DNA from: Paenibacillus kobensis NBRC 15729
GTDB lineage: Bacteria; Bacillota; Bacilli; Paenibacillales; Paenibacillaceae
DNA: 64,000 nt
Assembly: GCF_004000825.1 (NCBI RefSeq)
Contig: NZ_BILZ01000020.1
Span: 1-64,000, forward strand
Direction: 5' to 3'
This document shows positions 8,202 to 18,300 of this stretch, piece by piece; positions within the stretch are counted from its first letter, which is position 1, and each line of letters begins with the position of its first letter. Both the position numbers and the translations under genes were made by a program. The notes beneath the pieces were generated by a model, which made no database searches, was not told the origin of the DNA, and saw nothing but the letters and a program-made list of their open reading frames with translations.

Positions 8202-8219
8202 TTAGTACCAGGTTATAAT
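8202..8219 (+). promoter_or_regulatory. FapR operator overlapping the fapR promoter -10
   Basis: TTAGTACCAGGTTATAA (8202-8218) closely matches the conserved FapR box of Firmicutes (TTAGTACC followed by an inverted half). The TATAAT at 8214-8219 overlaps its right half, so FapR would block RNA polymerase and repress its own operon until malonyl-CoA releases it. No good -35 is visible. Confidence 0.8.
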
Positions 8220-8341
8220 AGCTGCTTTTATTTTTAAACCGAATGCGCTGGATGAATGAGAATCGGATGGCGCAATCGGCGTTAAGGAACAATAGAATTA
8301 ATCAGGAATTACTAATTGTTGATTAGATTATTGACTACGAT

Positions 8342-8965
8342 GTGAAGGTGGTGCCGGCCATCGAACGATTGCCGAAACGTCAGCGGCACCAACAGCTGTC
8401 GAAGCTGATCGATGAAAATCCGTTCATAACGGACCGCGAATTGACTCGGCTGCTTAAGGTCAGCATTCAGACGATCCGGCTTGACCGGCTCGAGCTCGGA
8501 ATTCCGGAGCTTAGAGAACGGCTCAAGCTGATGGCTGAAAGGTCGTATGACTCGGTACGGTCGCTGCCGCTGCACGAAGTAATAGGGGATATCGTCGATT
8601 TGCAACTGGACCGCAGCGGCATATCGATGTTCGAGATCGCCAACGAGCATGTGTTTTCCCGCACCGGGATTGCACGAGGACACCATGTATTCGCACAAGC
8701 GAACTCGCTTGCAGTCGCTGTCATTGATGACGAGATTGCGTTGACCGCGGCTGCCGATATCCGGTTTATCCGCTCTGTCAAGCTGGGCGAGAAATGTATC
8801 GCGAAAGCTTATGTCCGGTCGGTTTCCGGCGAGAAGAGCAAGGCGAAAGTGGAAGTGTTCACTTACGTTGGGGAAGAGATGGTTTTCCAAGGGAATTTTA
8901 TCATCTACCGGTCCGCTGGAGATCAGGTCGATGAAGGAGGAATAGAACGTGCGGATCGCCATTGA
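8342..8965 (+). CDS. fapR: Fatty acid biosynthesis transcriptional regulator FapR
   Basis: Repressor of fatty acid and phospholipid synthesis genes that senses malonyl-CoA. The N-terminal helix-turn-helix ([32 protein letters not shown], about residues 29-60) and the C-terminal hot-dog effector domain ([25 protein letters not shown]) match the family well. The start is uncertain: GTG codons occur at 8342, 8348 and 8351, none with an ideal ribosome binding site, and homologues begin near KRQRHQQL, so a few residues may be excess. It overlaps plsX by 17 bases. A FapR box sits on its own promoter, indicating autoregulation. Confidence 0.93.
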   Translation: MKVVPAIERLPKRQRHQQLSKLIDENPFITDRELTRLLKVSIQTIRLDRLELGIPELRERLKLMAERSYDSVRSLPLHEVIGDIVDLQLDRSGISMFEIANEHVFSRTGIARGHHVFAQANSLAVAVIDDEIALTAAADIRFIRSVKLGEKCIAKAYVRSVSGEKSKAKVEVFTYVGEEMVFQGNFIIYRSAGDQVDEGGIERADRH

Positions 8966-9938
8966 CGCAATGGGCGGCGACCATGCCCCCAGCCTCATTG
9001 TACAAGGAGCGCTGGAAGCGGCAGCGGAATGGAAAGATATTCATTTGGTTCTTGTAGGGGATTCGGCTCAAATCAATCCGCTTCTGCAAGACCAATCGTT
9101 GGCCAATGTTTCAGTCGAGCATGCGGACGAGGTCATAGGTCCCGACGAAGAACCGGTCAAAGCGGTTCGCCGCAAGAAGGGATCATCGATGGTCATTGCG
9201 GGGCAGCTCGTTCGTGAAGGCCGCGCGAACGCGATGATTTCGGCAGGCAATACCGGCGCGTTGATGACGACAGGGCTGCTCGTCGTCGGTCGGATGGCTG
9301 GCATTGAACGGCCGGCGCTCTCTCAACTTTTTCCTACGATGGACGATGTCGGTGTGCTGGCGCTTGATCTTGGTGCGAACATGGACTCCAAGCCGGAACA
9401 TTTGCTTCAGTATGCGACGATCGGCAGCATTTACCGCAATAAGGTGGACGGCATAAGCTCGCCAAGAGTCGGACTGCTTAATGTAGGAACGGAAGAGCGC
9501 AAAGGCAACGAGCTGACGAAAGCGGCTTTCGATCTGCTGGAAGCTTCCTCGCTGAATTTTATCGGGAACGTCGAAGCCCGCGATGTCCTTCACCGGAATT
9601 GCGACGTGCTTGTATGCGACGGCTTCGCCGGGAATATTATGCTTAAAGCGATTGAAGGTACTGCCGGTACGATTATGAAGACGCTCAAGACGGAATTCAA
9701 CCGTAACTGGCTGACCAAAGCGGCTGGTGCGGTGATGATGAAAGGTCTTCGTCAATTCAGCCGCAAAATGGATTACAAAGAACATGGCGGCGCATTGCTG
9801 CTAGGAGTCAATGGTCTAGTTGTCAAAGGACACGGCTCATCAGACGCGAAAGCTATCAAGAATGCGATACGTCAGACGCGCAATGCACTTATTAGCGATG
9901 TTACGACGTATATGGCGAACGAAATAAGCGGGAAGTGA
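8949..9938 (+). CDS. plsX: Phosphate acyltransferase PlsX
   Basis: Converts acyl-ACP to acyl-phosphate, the acyl donor for glycerol-3-phosphate acyltransferase PlsY in membrane phospholipid synthesis. The 329-residue product starts [14 protein letters not shown], the family signature, and contains SAGNTGALM and GNVEARDVL blocks. The GTG start at 8949 is set by AAGGAGG inside the end of fapR. It couples to fapR by overlap, and its stop codon overlaps a possible GTG start of fabH. Known partner of the cell membrane and of the FapR regulon. Confidence 0.96.
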   Translation: MRIAIDAMGGDHAPSLIVQGALEAAAEWKDIHLVLVGDSAQINPLLQDQSLANVSVEHADEVIGPDEEPVKAVRRKKGSSMVIAGQLVREGRANAMISAGNTGALMTTGLLVVGRMAGIERPALSQLFPTMDDVGVLALDLGANMDSKPEHLLQYATIGSIYRNKVDGISSPRVGLLNVGTEERKGNELTKAAFDLLEASSLNFIGNVEARDVLHRNCDVLVCDGFAGNIMLKAIEGTAGTIMKTLKTEFNRNWLTKAAGAVMMKGLRQFSRKMDYKEHGGALLLGVNGLVVKGHGSSDAKAIKNAIRQTRNALISDVTTYMANEISGK

Positions 9939-10936
9939 GTGAACCTTTGGTGAACACGAAGTCGGTCGGTATTATTGGTATTGGCAAGTACGTGCCGGAG
10001 CGCGTACTGACGAACGCTGAGCTTGAGCAAATGGTCGAGACGAATGACGAATGGATCGTCACGCGTACCGGTATTCGCGAGCGCCGTATCGCGGCGCCTG
10101 AGCAAGCGACATCGGATCTGGCGTTCAATGCGGCGCAAGCAGCGCTGCAATCGGCAGGCTTGACGGCGGAAGACATCGATCTTATCATCGTTGCGACCAT
10201 TACGCCGGATATGTTCTTCCCTTCGACGGCATGCTTGCTGCAGGATAAGCTTGGCGCATCCAAGGCGGCTGCGTTCGATCTGTCGGCAGCATGCTCGGGG
10301 TTCATATACGGTCTGGCAACGGCGTCCAGCATGATTGCGACAGGCATGTATAAGCATGCGCTCGTTGTAGGCGCGGAGTGTCTGTCCCGCATTACGGACT
10401 ACACGGACCGTAATACATGCATATTGTTCGGCGACGGAGCAGGAGCTGTCGTACTCGGTCAGGTTCCTGAAGGCCGCGGGTTCAAGTCGTTCGAGCTCGG
10501 TGCTGACGGAAGCGGCGGCGAGTTGCTCAAAGTATGCGGCGGCGGTTCACGGATGCCATCTTCGACGGATACGGTCGCAGACAAGAAGCATTTCATTCAC
10601 ATGGCAGGCAATGACGTGTTCAAATTCGCGGTCCGCATTATGGGCGGCGCAGCGGAAGAAGCTCTCCGCAAAGCAGGCCTGGAGAAGAGTGACATCGATC
10701 TGCTTGTACCGCATCAAGCGAATATCCGCATCATTAACTCGGCGATCAACCGTCTTGAACTGCCGGAAGACAAGTGCATGGTCAACCTCGATAAGTACGG
10801 CAATATGTCGGCGGCTTCGATTCCAGTCGCGCTCGCGGAAGCGGTTGAAAGCGGACGTGTTCAAGAAGGCGACACTCTTGTTCTGGTCGGTTTTGGCGGG
10901 GGCCTGACGTGGGGTGCATCCGTATTGAATTGGTAG
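9935..10936 (+). CDS. fabH: 3-oxoacyl-[ACP] synthase III (FabH)
   Basis: Starts each fatty acid by condensing acetyl-CoA or branched acyl-CoA with malonyl-ACP. The catalytic triad is visible: C120 in SAACSG, H260 in PHQANIR and N290 in YGNMSAAS. Length is 333 residues from the GTG at 9935, which overlaps the plsX stop (GTGA). A second GTG at 9950 would give 328 residues and a start closer to the protein core, so the true start may be there. Placement between plsX and fabD differs from B. subtilis, where fabH genes lie elsewhere. Confidence 0.94.
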   Translation: MSEPLVNTKSVGIIGIGKYVPERVLTNAELEQMVETNDEWIVTRTGIRERRIAAPEQATSDLAFNAAQAALQSAGLTAEDIDLIIVATITPDMFFPSTACLLQDKLGASKAAAFDLSAACSGFIYGLATASSMIATGMYKHALVVGAECLSRITDYTDRNTCILFGDGAGAVVLGQVPEGRGFKSFELGADGSGGELLKVCGGGSRMPSSTDTVADKKHFIHMAGNDVFKFAVRIMGGAAEEALRKAGLEKSDIDLLVPHQANIRIINSAINRLELPEDKCMVNLDKYGNMSAASIPVALAEAVESGRVQEGDTLVLVGFGGGLTWGASVLNW

Positions 10937-11032
10937 CTTAGTCCCGCAGGGACCGCTGCCAAGCTGGCGAAGGTATATAATCGATCGCCCGTCATTGAGG
11001 AAGTCGGTATGAAAAAGGAGGCACTCTTACCA

Positions 11033-11971
11033 TTGGCTAATAAAATTGCTTTCGTATTCCCTGGCCAAGGCGCTCAAGCGGTTGGCATGGGGCAAGACGT
11101 TTTCGATCAATATGAAGTCTCGCGTAACGTATTTAATCAAGCTGATGAAGCTCTTGGATTCAAGTTGAGCGACATTATTTTCAACGGACCGAACGATAAC
11201 TTGAAGCAGACGGCGAACACACAGCCGGCACTGCTGACGGTGAGCGTCGCTTTGCTGGAAGCGCTCAAAGGGCGCGGCCTTGCGCCGGATTATGTCGCGG
11301 GCCACAGCCTCGGCGAGTACAGCGCGCTGGTTGCAGCCGGAGCACTGTCGTTCCAAGATGCGGTGCGTACGGTACGTGCCCGCGGCGAATTTATGGAGCA
11401 AGCTGTTCCGGGCGGAACAGGCGCCATGGCTGCTGTGCTCGGCGCTGAGCGCGATGCGCTCGCTAACTTGTGCGCAGCCCTCTCTGCCGACGCTGGCGCA
11501 GTTGAGCTTGCCAACATCAACTGCCCGGGTCAAATCGTCGTATCGGGTACGGCTAGCGGCGTTCAAGCGGTTGTGGAACGCGGCAAGGATGCAGGTGCGA
11601 AACGGGTTATTCCGCTTGAAGTAAGCGGACCGTTCCATTCCTCGCTGATGAAGCCTGCCGCGGAGCGGCTTGCAGGCGTGCTTGAGCAAGCGGCAATCGC
11701 CGATGCTGCGGTGCCAGTTCTTGCGAACGTCACGGCTGAGCCGGTAACAGCGGCATCCGATATCCGCCGTTTGTTAGTCGAGCAAGTGTATTCGCCGGTT
11801 CTATGGGAAGACAGCGTGCGCAAGCTGATCGAATTAGGCGTGGATACATTCGTCGAGATCGGATCGGGCAATGTACTCGCCGGTCTGATTAAGAAAATCG
11901 ACCGCAGCGTAAATGTCATCTCGATTAACAGCGTGCAATCGCTCGAAGCGGCGCTTACGCCTGCGGGGTAG
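11033..11971 (+). CDS. fabD: Malonyl-CoA:ACP transacylase FabD
   Basis: Loads malonyl groups from CoA onto acyl carrier protein. The nucleophile S92 lies in GHSLGEY (90-96) and the N-terminus MANKIAFVFPGQGAQ is characteristic. The TTG start at 11033 is preferred because AAGGAGG (11015-11021) lies 11 bases upstream; the ATG at 11009 would place that ribosome binding site inside the coding region. Length is 312 residues. It sits in the fab cluster, about 95 bases after fabH, with a small GTCCC-GGGAC hairpin (10941-10953) in the gap. Confidence 0.95.
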   Translation: MANKIAFVFPGQGAQAVGMGQDVFDQYEVSRNVFNQADEALGFKLSDIIFNGPNDNLKQTANTQPALLTVSVALLEALKGRGLAPDYVAGHSLGEYSALVAAGALSFQDAVRTVRARGEFMEQAVPGGTGAMAAVLGAERDALANLCAALSADAGAVELANINCPGQIVVSGTASGVQAVVERGKDAGAKRVIPLEVSGPFHSSLMKPAAERLAGVLEQAAIADAAVPVLANVTAEPVTAASDIRRLLVEQVYSPVLWEDSVRKLIELGVDTFVEIGSGNVLAGLIKKIDRSVNVISINSVQSLEAALTPAG

Positions 11972-12017
11972 TGGAACGTAAGGCAGGAAGTATTCCGATT
12001 GTGGAGGGAGCAGCACT

Positions 12018-12767
12018 ATGTTTGCAAGCTTGGAAGGTAAAGCTGCGCTCGTAACGGGCGCATCCCGCGGTCTTGGCCGCTCAATCGCAATTGCGCTTGC
12101 TGAAGCTGGCGCAGACATTGCCGTTAACTATTCGGGCAGCGAAGCTGCAGCGGTTGAGACGGCGAATGCGATCGAGGCGCTCGGCCGCCGTGCGATTATC
12201 GTGCAGGGCAACGTCGGCAAAGCCGACCAGTTCGACGCGATGGTCAAAACGACGATCGAGCAGTTGGGCAAAGTCGACATTCTCGTGAATAACGCTGGCA
12301 TTACAAGAGATAATTTAATCATGCGCATGAAAGAAGAAGAGTTCGACCAAGTCATTGAGACGAATTTGAAGGGCGTGTTCAACGGCATCAAAGCCGTTAC
12401 CCGTCCTATGATGAAGCAGCGTTTTGGCCGCATCATCAACATTTCGTCCGTCGTCGGCGTGCTTGGCAATGCTGGACAAGCCAATTACGTTGCCGCGAAA
12501 GCCGGCGTTATCGGCTTGACCAAATCGTCTGCGCGTGAGCTGGCTTCCCGCGGCATCACGGTGAACTGCATTGCGCCTGGCTTTATCGAGACCGATATGA
12601 CGGACAAATTGTCCGATGAAGCGAAGGAACACCATATCGGCCAAATTCCGCTTGCGCGACTCGGACAGCCGTCCGACATTGCCAATGCGGTTCGGTTCCT
12701 CGCTTCGGATGCAGCAAGCTACATGACCGGCCAAACGATCCATGTCGATGGCGGCATGTATATGTAA
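12018..12767 (+). CDS. fabG: 3-oxoacyl-[ACP] reductase FabG
   Basis: NADPH-dependent reduction of beta-ketoacyl-ACP in each elongation cycle. A classical short-chain dehydrogenase of 249 residues: cofactor loop GASRGLG (14-20), NNAG (91-94), catalytic N115, S144, Y157 and K161 (YVAAK). GGAGGGAG precedes the ATG by 7 bases. It follows fabD by 46 bases and precedes acpP, the usual Firmicutes order. Confidence 0.97.
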   Translation: MFASLEGKAALVTGASRGLGRSIAIALAEAGADIAVNYSGSEAAAVETANAIEALGRRAIIVQGNVGKADQFDAMVKTTIEQLGKVDILVNNAGITRDNLIMRMKEEEFDQVIETNLKGVFNGIKAVTRPMMKQRFGRIINISSVVGVLGNAGQANYVAAKAGVIGLTKSSARELASRGITVNCIAPGFIETDMTDKLSDEAKEHHIGQIPLARLGQPSDIANAVRFLASDAASYMTGQTIHVDGGMYM

Positions 12768-12810
12768 GGTGTTATTATAGGTTCAATTGGTGTAAAATGA
12801 AACGGTTACG

Positions 12811-12840
12811 CTGGCATTTTGCCTGCGATTCTCGTATAAT
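12811..12840 (+). promoter_or_regulatory. Likely internal promoter of acpP
   Basis: CTGGCA (12811-12816) and perfect TATAAT (12835-12840) with an 18-bp spacer, ending 21 bases before the acpP ATG. The transcript leader would be very short but would retain the ribosome binding site. A separate promoter would explain the high level of acyl carrier protein. Confidence 0.6.
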
Positions 12841-12861
12841 ACCATGGAGGAGGTGAACCGG

Positions 12862-13095
12862 ATGTCCGAAGTATTGGATCGCGTCAAACGCATCGTCGTT
12901 GACCGCCTCGGCGCAGATGAATCCGAAGTTACGCTGGAAGCTAGCTTCAAAGATGACCTGGGCGCTGACTCGCTCGACGTAGTTGAGCTGGTTATGGAGC
13001 TTGAAGACGAGTTTGACTTGGAAATCTCTGATGAAGATGCAGAGAAAATCACAACTGTGGGAGAAGTAGTAAATTACATACAATCTCATACGTAA
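12862..13095 (+). CDS. acpP: Acyl carrier protein
   Basis: Carries growing acyl chains on a phosphopantetheine arm. Acidic 77-residue protein with the attachment serine S37 in [10 protein letters not shown]. The start at 12862 follows GGAGGAGGTG; an ATG 18 bases upstream lies within that ribosome binding site and is rejected. It is flanked upstream by its own probable promoter and downstream by a perfect 10-bp hairpin, so it can be expressed in excess of its neighbours. Confidence 0.97.
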   Translation: MSEVLDRVKRIVVDRLGADESEVTLEASFKDDLGADSLDVVELVMELEDEFDLEISDEDAEKITTVGEVVNYIQSHT

Positions 13096-13102
13096 GATTC
13101 GT

Positions 13103-13127
13103 AAGTCCCGTTATTGCAACGGGACTT
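13103..13127 (+). terminator. Hairpin between acpP and fabF (weak terminator or 3' stabiliser)
   Basis: AAGTCCCGTT (13103-13112) and AACGGGACTT (13118-13127) form a perfect 10-bp stem with a 5-nt loop, 7 bases after the acpP stop. Only a weak CT-rich tail follows, so partial read-through into fabF is likely. Confidence 0.55.
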
Positions 13128-13251
13128 CTCTCCATCATTGGACGTTTTTCGGTTGTACAAGCAAGGCATACGAGACTTATCTCGTTACATATACATGACA
13201 CAGATGGGGTTATATATACCATCCATATTGCTGTCCGTAGAGGTGAACAGA

Positions 13252-14490
13252 ATGAAACAAAGAGTTGTCGTCACAGGCATGGGGGTCATTACCTCGCTCG
13301 GCTCCGATTTGGATCAGTTTTGGGGCAATTTGATGGAAGGAAAGTCCGGCGTTTCTCTAGTAGAAGCGTTTGACGTATCGGAATATCCAACACGAATTGC
13401 AGCAGAGATCAAAGGGTTCAATCCGGAAGATTACGCGGATAAGAAAGAAGCACGCAAGATGGACCGTTTCGTACAGTTCGCGGTTGCAGCTTCGAAGAAA
13501 GCAGTTAAAGACGCAGCGCTCGAGATCGGCGATGCGGTTGATCCAGAACGCGTAGGCGTTATGGTCGGTTCCGGCATTGGCGGACTTGGAACGTGGGAAG
13601 ATCAGCACAACATTTTGCTGGAGAAAGGCCCTAAACGGGTAAGCCCATTCTTTATTCCGATGATGATCGCGAATATGGCGTCCGGACAAGTGTCGATGGC
13701 GACCGGGGCAAAAGGTCCGAACAGCACTGCGGTTACTGCTTGTGCGACCGGCACCCACTCCATTGGCGACTCGTACAAGATGATCCAGCGCGGCGACGCT
13801 GACGTTATGATTTGCGGCGGAGCAGAAGCGACGATCAGACCAACGGGGATGGCTGGATTTTGCGCCATGCGCGCGATGAGCGTGCGGAACGATGAGCCAG
13901 AGAAAGCGAGCCGTCCATTCGACGTCGATCGCGACGGATTTGTAATGGGCGAGGGAGCAGGTGTGCTTGTACTCGAATCGCTCGAGCATGCACAGAAGCG
14001 CGGCGCTCGCATCTATGCCGAGGTAATCGGTTATGGAATGAGCGGCGACGCTCACCATATGACAGAGCCTGATCCGGATGGAGCAGCACGTTGTATGGTA
14101 CGAGCGTTGAAGGATGCAGGCTTGGCGCCTGAAGAGATCGATTATATTAATGCTCACGGCACATCGACGCCAGTAGGCGACCGTTCGGAGACGCTGGCGG
14201 TGAAGAAAGCGTTCGGCGATCATGCTTATAAAGTTGCGATCAGCTCGACGAAATCGATGACCGGGCACTTGCTCGGCGCGGCAGGCGGCGTAGAAGCTGT
14301 CATTCTCGGACTGACGATTCAGAATGGCGTCATTGCTCCGACGATCAACCTGGACAATCAAGACCCGGAACTCGATCTTGATTTTGTACCGAACAAGCCT
14401 CGTCAGGCGAACGTTCGGACGGCATTGTCGAATTCGTTCGGATTCGGCGGCCACAACGCGACGATCGTGATGAGAGCGTATGAGGCATGA
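13252..14490 (+). CDS. fabF: 3-oxoacyl-[ACP] synthase II (FabF)
   Basis: Elongating condensing enzyme joining acyl chains and malonyl-ACP. The active site is complete: C164 in TACATG, H302 in NAHGTSTP, K334 and H339 in TKSMTGH. Length is 412 residues from the ATG at 13252, which follows AGAGGTGAA; the open frame extends 46 codons upstream, but those residues are not FabF-like. The stop overlaps rnc by 11 bases. Confidence 0.97.
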   Translation: MKQRVVVTGMGVITSLGSDLDQFWGNLMEGKSGVSLVEAFDVSEYPTRIAAEIKGFNPEDYADKKEARKMDRFVQFAVAASKKAVKDAALEIGDAVDPERVGVMVGSGIGGLGTWEDQHNILLEKGPKRVSPFFIPMMIANMASGQVSMATGAKGPNSTAVTACATGTHSIGDSYKMIQRGDADVMICGGAEATIRPTGMAGFCAMRAMSVRNDEPEKASRPFDVDRDGFVMGEGAGVLVLESLEHAQKRGARIYAEVIGYGMSGDAHHMTEPDPDGAARCMVRALKDAGLAPEEIDYINAHGTSTPVGDRSETLAVKKAFGDHAYKVAISSTKSMTGHLLGAAGGVEAVILGLTIQNGVIAPTINLDNQDPELDLDFVPNKPRQANVRTALSNSFGFGGHNATIVMRAYEA

Positions 14491-15178
14491 TGCGTTAGAT
14501 CAATTGCAGCAAAGACTCCTCATTCGATTCAAGCAGCCGCGGCTGCTGAAGCAAGCTTTTACACATACGTCGTATGTGAATGAGCATCGCGGCAAACCGA
14601 TCGAAGATAATGAGCGTCTGGAATTTCTGGGCGATGCGGTGCTGCAACTGCTCGTCTCGGAGCATCTCTTCATAACGTATCCGAACCGGCCGGAGGGCGA
14701 ACTGACGCGCATGCGCGCGTCGATCGTCTGCGAGCCGTCGCTCGCGCGGTTTGCCGACATGCTCGGCTTAGGCGCAGGCGTTCTGCTCGGACGCGGGGAA
14801 GAGCAGCTTGGGGGGCGTCAACGTCCCGCACTGCTTGCCGACTTATTCGAATCGTTCATCGGCGCTTTCTATTTGGATCAAGGTCTTGACCGGGTCCGGT
14901 CGTTCCTGAACGAGCGCGTATTCCCTCATATCGAGGAGAACGAATCGCTTCTCGTGAAGGACTTTAAGTCGAAGCTGCAGGAGAAAGCTCAGCACGGCTC
15001 ACTCGGTGCAGTTGAGTACCGGATAGCCGAAGAGCGCGGGCCGGCGCATGACCGTGAATTCGTTGTCGAAGTAAGGATCGGCGACCGCCCGTATGGCGTC
15101 GGCATCGGCAGGACGAAGAAGGAAGCCGAGCAGCGTTCAGCTGAGGCGGCATGCCGGCTGCTTGAAGGGAAGCAATAA
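14480..15178 (+). CDS. rnc: Ribonuclease III
   Basis: Double-strand-specific endoribonuclease acting in rRNA and scRNA maturation and mRNA turnover. The nuclease signature [12 protein letters not shown] is at 44-55, with acidic metal ligands continuing at D121 and E124. A double-stranded RNA-binding domain (KSKLQEKAQ...[17 protein letters not shown]) fills the last 75 residues. Length is 232 residues. The start overlaps the end of fabF, suggesting translational coupling. Order rnc-smc-ftsY is standard in Bacillales. Confidence 0.95.
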   Translation: MRHDALDQLQQRLLIRFKQPRLLKQAFTHTSYVNEHRGKPIEDNERLEFLGDAVLQLLVSEHLFITYPNRPEGELTRMRASIVCEPSLARFADMLGLGAGVLLGRGEEQLGGRQRPALLADLFESFIGAFYLDQGLDRVRSFLNERVFPHIEENESLLVKDFKSKLQEKAQHGSLGAVEYRIAEERGPAHDREFVVEVRIGDRPYGVGIGRTKKEAEQRSAEAACRLLEGKQ

Positions 15179-15293
15179 AGCTATCGAAAGGCGCTGCGCA
15201 GCGGACGAGTAAGGCTGCAGCAGCGCTTTGTCGTGTTATGCGGCCGATAGCAGTATCGTTTATTTGCCCGTTATGCGGTTTCAAAGTACAATC

Positions 15294-15322
15294 CTGACCT
15301 TTCTTTCTCAGTATGGTACAAT
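15294..15322 (+). promoter_or_regulatory. Sigma-A promoter of smc
   Basis: CTGACC (15294-15299), 17-bp spacer, extended -10 TGG-TACAAT (15314-15322), 24 bases before the smc ATG. A second possible promoter, TTGCCC (15264-15269) and TACAAT (15287-15292) with a 17-bp spacer, lies just upstream. Confidence 0.65.
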
Positions 15323-15346
15323 ACTCGTTGAGGTGAACCCGTAATC

Positions 15347-18300
15347 ATGTTCTTGAAACGGATCGAGTTGTCTGGTTTTAAATCGTTTGCCGATAAAACG
15401 GAAATGGACTTCGTGCGCGGCATAACGGCTGTCGTAGGACCGAACGGCAGCGGCAAAAGTAATATTTCGGACGGCATCCGCTGGGTGCTTGGCGAACAGA
15501 GCGCCAAGAGTCTTCGCGGCGGCAAGATGGAAGATATCATATTCGCGGGAAGCGATGCGCGTAAAGCGGTCAACATCGGCGAAGTATCGCTAACGCTTGA
15601 CAATAGCGATAATGCGCTTGCGCTTGAATACGACGAAGTAACGGTTACTAGGCGCGTTCATCGCAGCGGCGATAGCGATTATATGATTAACAAACAGCCT
15701 TGCCGGCTGAAAGATATTACCGAACTCTTCATGGATACCGGTATCGGCAAAGAAGCATATTCGATTATCGGACAAGGACGGATTGAAGAAATATTGAGTA
15801 CGCGCTCGGAAGACCGTCGCGGCATCTTCGAAGAAGCTTCCGGCATCGTGAAGTTCAAAGCGCGCAAGCGCGAGGCACAGCGGAAGCTGGAGGAGACGGA
15901 GCAAAATTTGCTGCGGATTCATGACCTGGTTTCGGAGCTTGAGGATCAGGTAGAGCCGCTGCGCGTGCAATCCGAGAAAGCGATCAAGTATAAAGCGTTG
16001 CGTGAGCAATTGCAAACGCAAGAAATATCGATGTATGTGCATCAAATCGAGACGGTTCACACGACGTGGAACGAATCAACAGCGAAGTTGGAGCAATTGG
16101 AGCGCGAGCGTCTGACTTACGCATCCGTCGTCAGCAAGCACGATGCTCTGCTGGAGAAGGATCGTCAACGGCTGCGCGAAATCGAGCAGGAGCTCGACCA
16201 GCTTCACGAATCGATGCTTCAGCTAAGCGAAGATTACGAGAAGTGCGAAGGCTATGGCGAAGTATTGAAGGAACGCAAACGCAATCAGGATCAGAACAAA
16301 CGGCAGCTCGATGAGTCGGTCGTTACGCTTGATGAACGGATTGCGTCGCTTGTGAAAGAAGAGGCGGACTTCCGGGCGAAGGTTGCAATACTCGAAGAGG
16401 AAATGGGGAATCTTCGCGTTCAGCTTGCCGAAGAAGAAGCCCAGCTTGCCGGTACGGCCGGAGAAGCAGGACAGGAAGCCGAGGAATCACTGAAGACGGA
16501 ATTGCTCGATGTGCTGAGCGCCATGGCACAGGCCCGTAATGAAATTCGCTACACCGAGCAGCAGCAGGAGCAAGTGAAGCGCCGGATGGACCGAATCGGT
16601 GACGAGGAAGCCAAATGGCGGCAGCAGCAAGAAGAACTCACGGCTCGAAGGAATGAATTATCGGAGCGTCTGGCTGCAGCTCTAGCTTCTCTCTCGGAAG
16701 TGAAAGAGAAGTACACAGAGGAAAGCGAGCAATCCCGCGCACTGTATAAAGTGTACGAGGATACACAGCAGATGGTGCGCAAATGGGAGCAACGTCTAGA
16801 TGCGCTCATTTCCCGCCGCGATACGATGAAGGAAATGCAGGATGCGCTTGATGGCTTCATGCAGGGCGTCAAAGAAGTATTGAAGGCGGCCCGGAAGACG
16901 CAGGGGGGCTTGAACGGCGTTCATGGCGCGGTTGCAGAGCTTATTCGTGTGCCGGAGCGGATCGAGACGGCCGTTGAGACGGCGCTAGGCGGAGCGCTCC
17001 AGCATGTCGTCATGGAGAACGAGTCGACGGCGCGTGCTGCTATCGGATTCTTGAAGCAGCGCCAGCTAGGCCGCGCGACGTTCCTGCCGCTCGATGTTAT
17101 TCGGGGGCGGAACGTATCGGAATCTGACCGCCGCCAAGTAGCGGAAGTTGAAGGATTCGTCGGTGTCGCTGCTGATCTTGTCGGTTGTGATCAACGATAC
17201 GAGTCTATTGTGGCAAGCTTACTCGGCAACGTCCTGATTGCGGAGACGCTCGAGCAAGCCAACCGGATCGCTTCACGGTGCCAATACCGGTACCGGGTCG
17301 TGACGCTCGAAGGTGACGTTGTGAATGCCGGCGGCTCGATGACCGGCGGCAGTCTGCAGAAGAAAGGCGCCAGCCTGCTTGGCAGGCAGCGCCAGATCGA
17401 GCAGATGGACGAAGAAATTACGGACAACCAGCGTCAAGCGGACAAGCTGCGCGATAAGCTCGCCGATCTGCGCAAGGAACAGTCGATTCGCAGCCAGAAC
17501 GTCGAGGAGCTCCGCGAGCAGAGCGAGAAGCTGCGAATTGAAGAGCAGCAGTTGAAAGCAGAGCTCCTGCAGGCAGATAAACAGCTGATGCAACTGACGG
17601 AGCAGCTGCAAGTGTATAACGCGGACCGTACGGGACAGCTGTCGGAGCAGCGCGATTTGGAAGCGGCGGCAGCCGCTGCCCGCGTGAGGCTGGAGGAATT
17701 GTCTGTCCGGGAAACGAAGCTGCAAGCCGACATACAAGCGGCTGAAGTTCGTCGCAAAGCGTCGGAATCGGCGCGCGAAGAGCTGCAGGGCCAATTGACT
17801 GATCTCAAGATATTGGCCGCGAAGACGGAGCAAGAGAAGTTCTCGATGGAGGATCAAGCTGCACGAATCCGGGCGGACATCAACCGCGCGAAGTCGGAAT
17901 TGTCCGCATTGCGCGGCGTTCAAGGCCAGCTCAAGGAAGACGAGGAACGCCAGGCGGTGGAATCGGTTCAGCAGATCGAACAGTTGAACGATCTGAAGCT
18001 GCGCAAAGACAGCTGCGCCGAACGGACGGATATGAAGCGTTCGGAACGGGCTGAGATGATCAAAGGACTCGAAGACGGCGAGAGCGAGACGAAGGAGCAG
18101 CGTGCATTGCTGCGTGAAACCGAAGATAAGATGCGTCAGACCGAGATCGCCGTCAACCGCCTCGACGTTGAACTCGACAACTTGCTGCGCAAGTTGAGTG
18201 AGGAATACGAGCTAAGCTTCGAGCTGGCGAAGGAACGGTATCCAGTGCCGGAAGACATCACGGCGACACAGAACGCGGTTCGCGATCTGAAGCGGCAGAT

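Noticed and set aside
8753-8760. GCCGATAT (sigma-D -10 octamer) inside fapR
   Set aside because: Coding sequence for conserved FapR residues, no TAAA at the right distance; chance match.
13357-14454. Minus-strand open frame of 365 codons opposite fabF
   Set aside because: Antisense shadow; no start signals and no family motifs.
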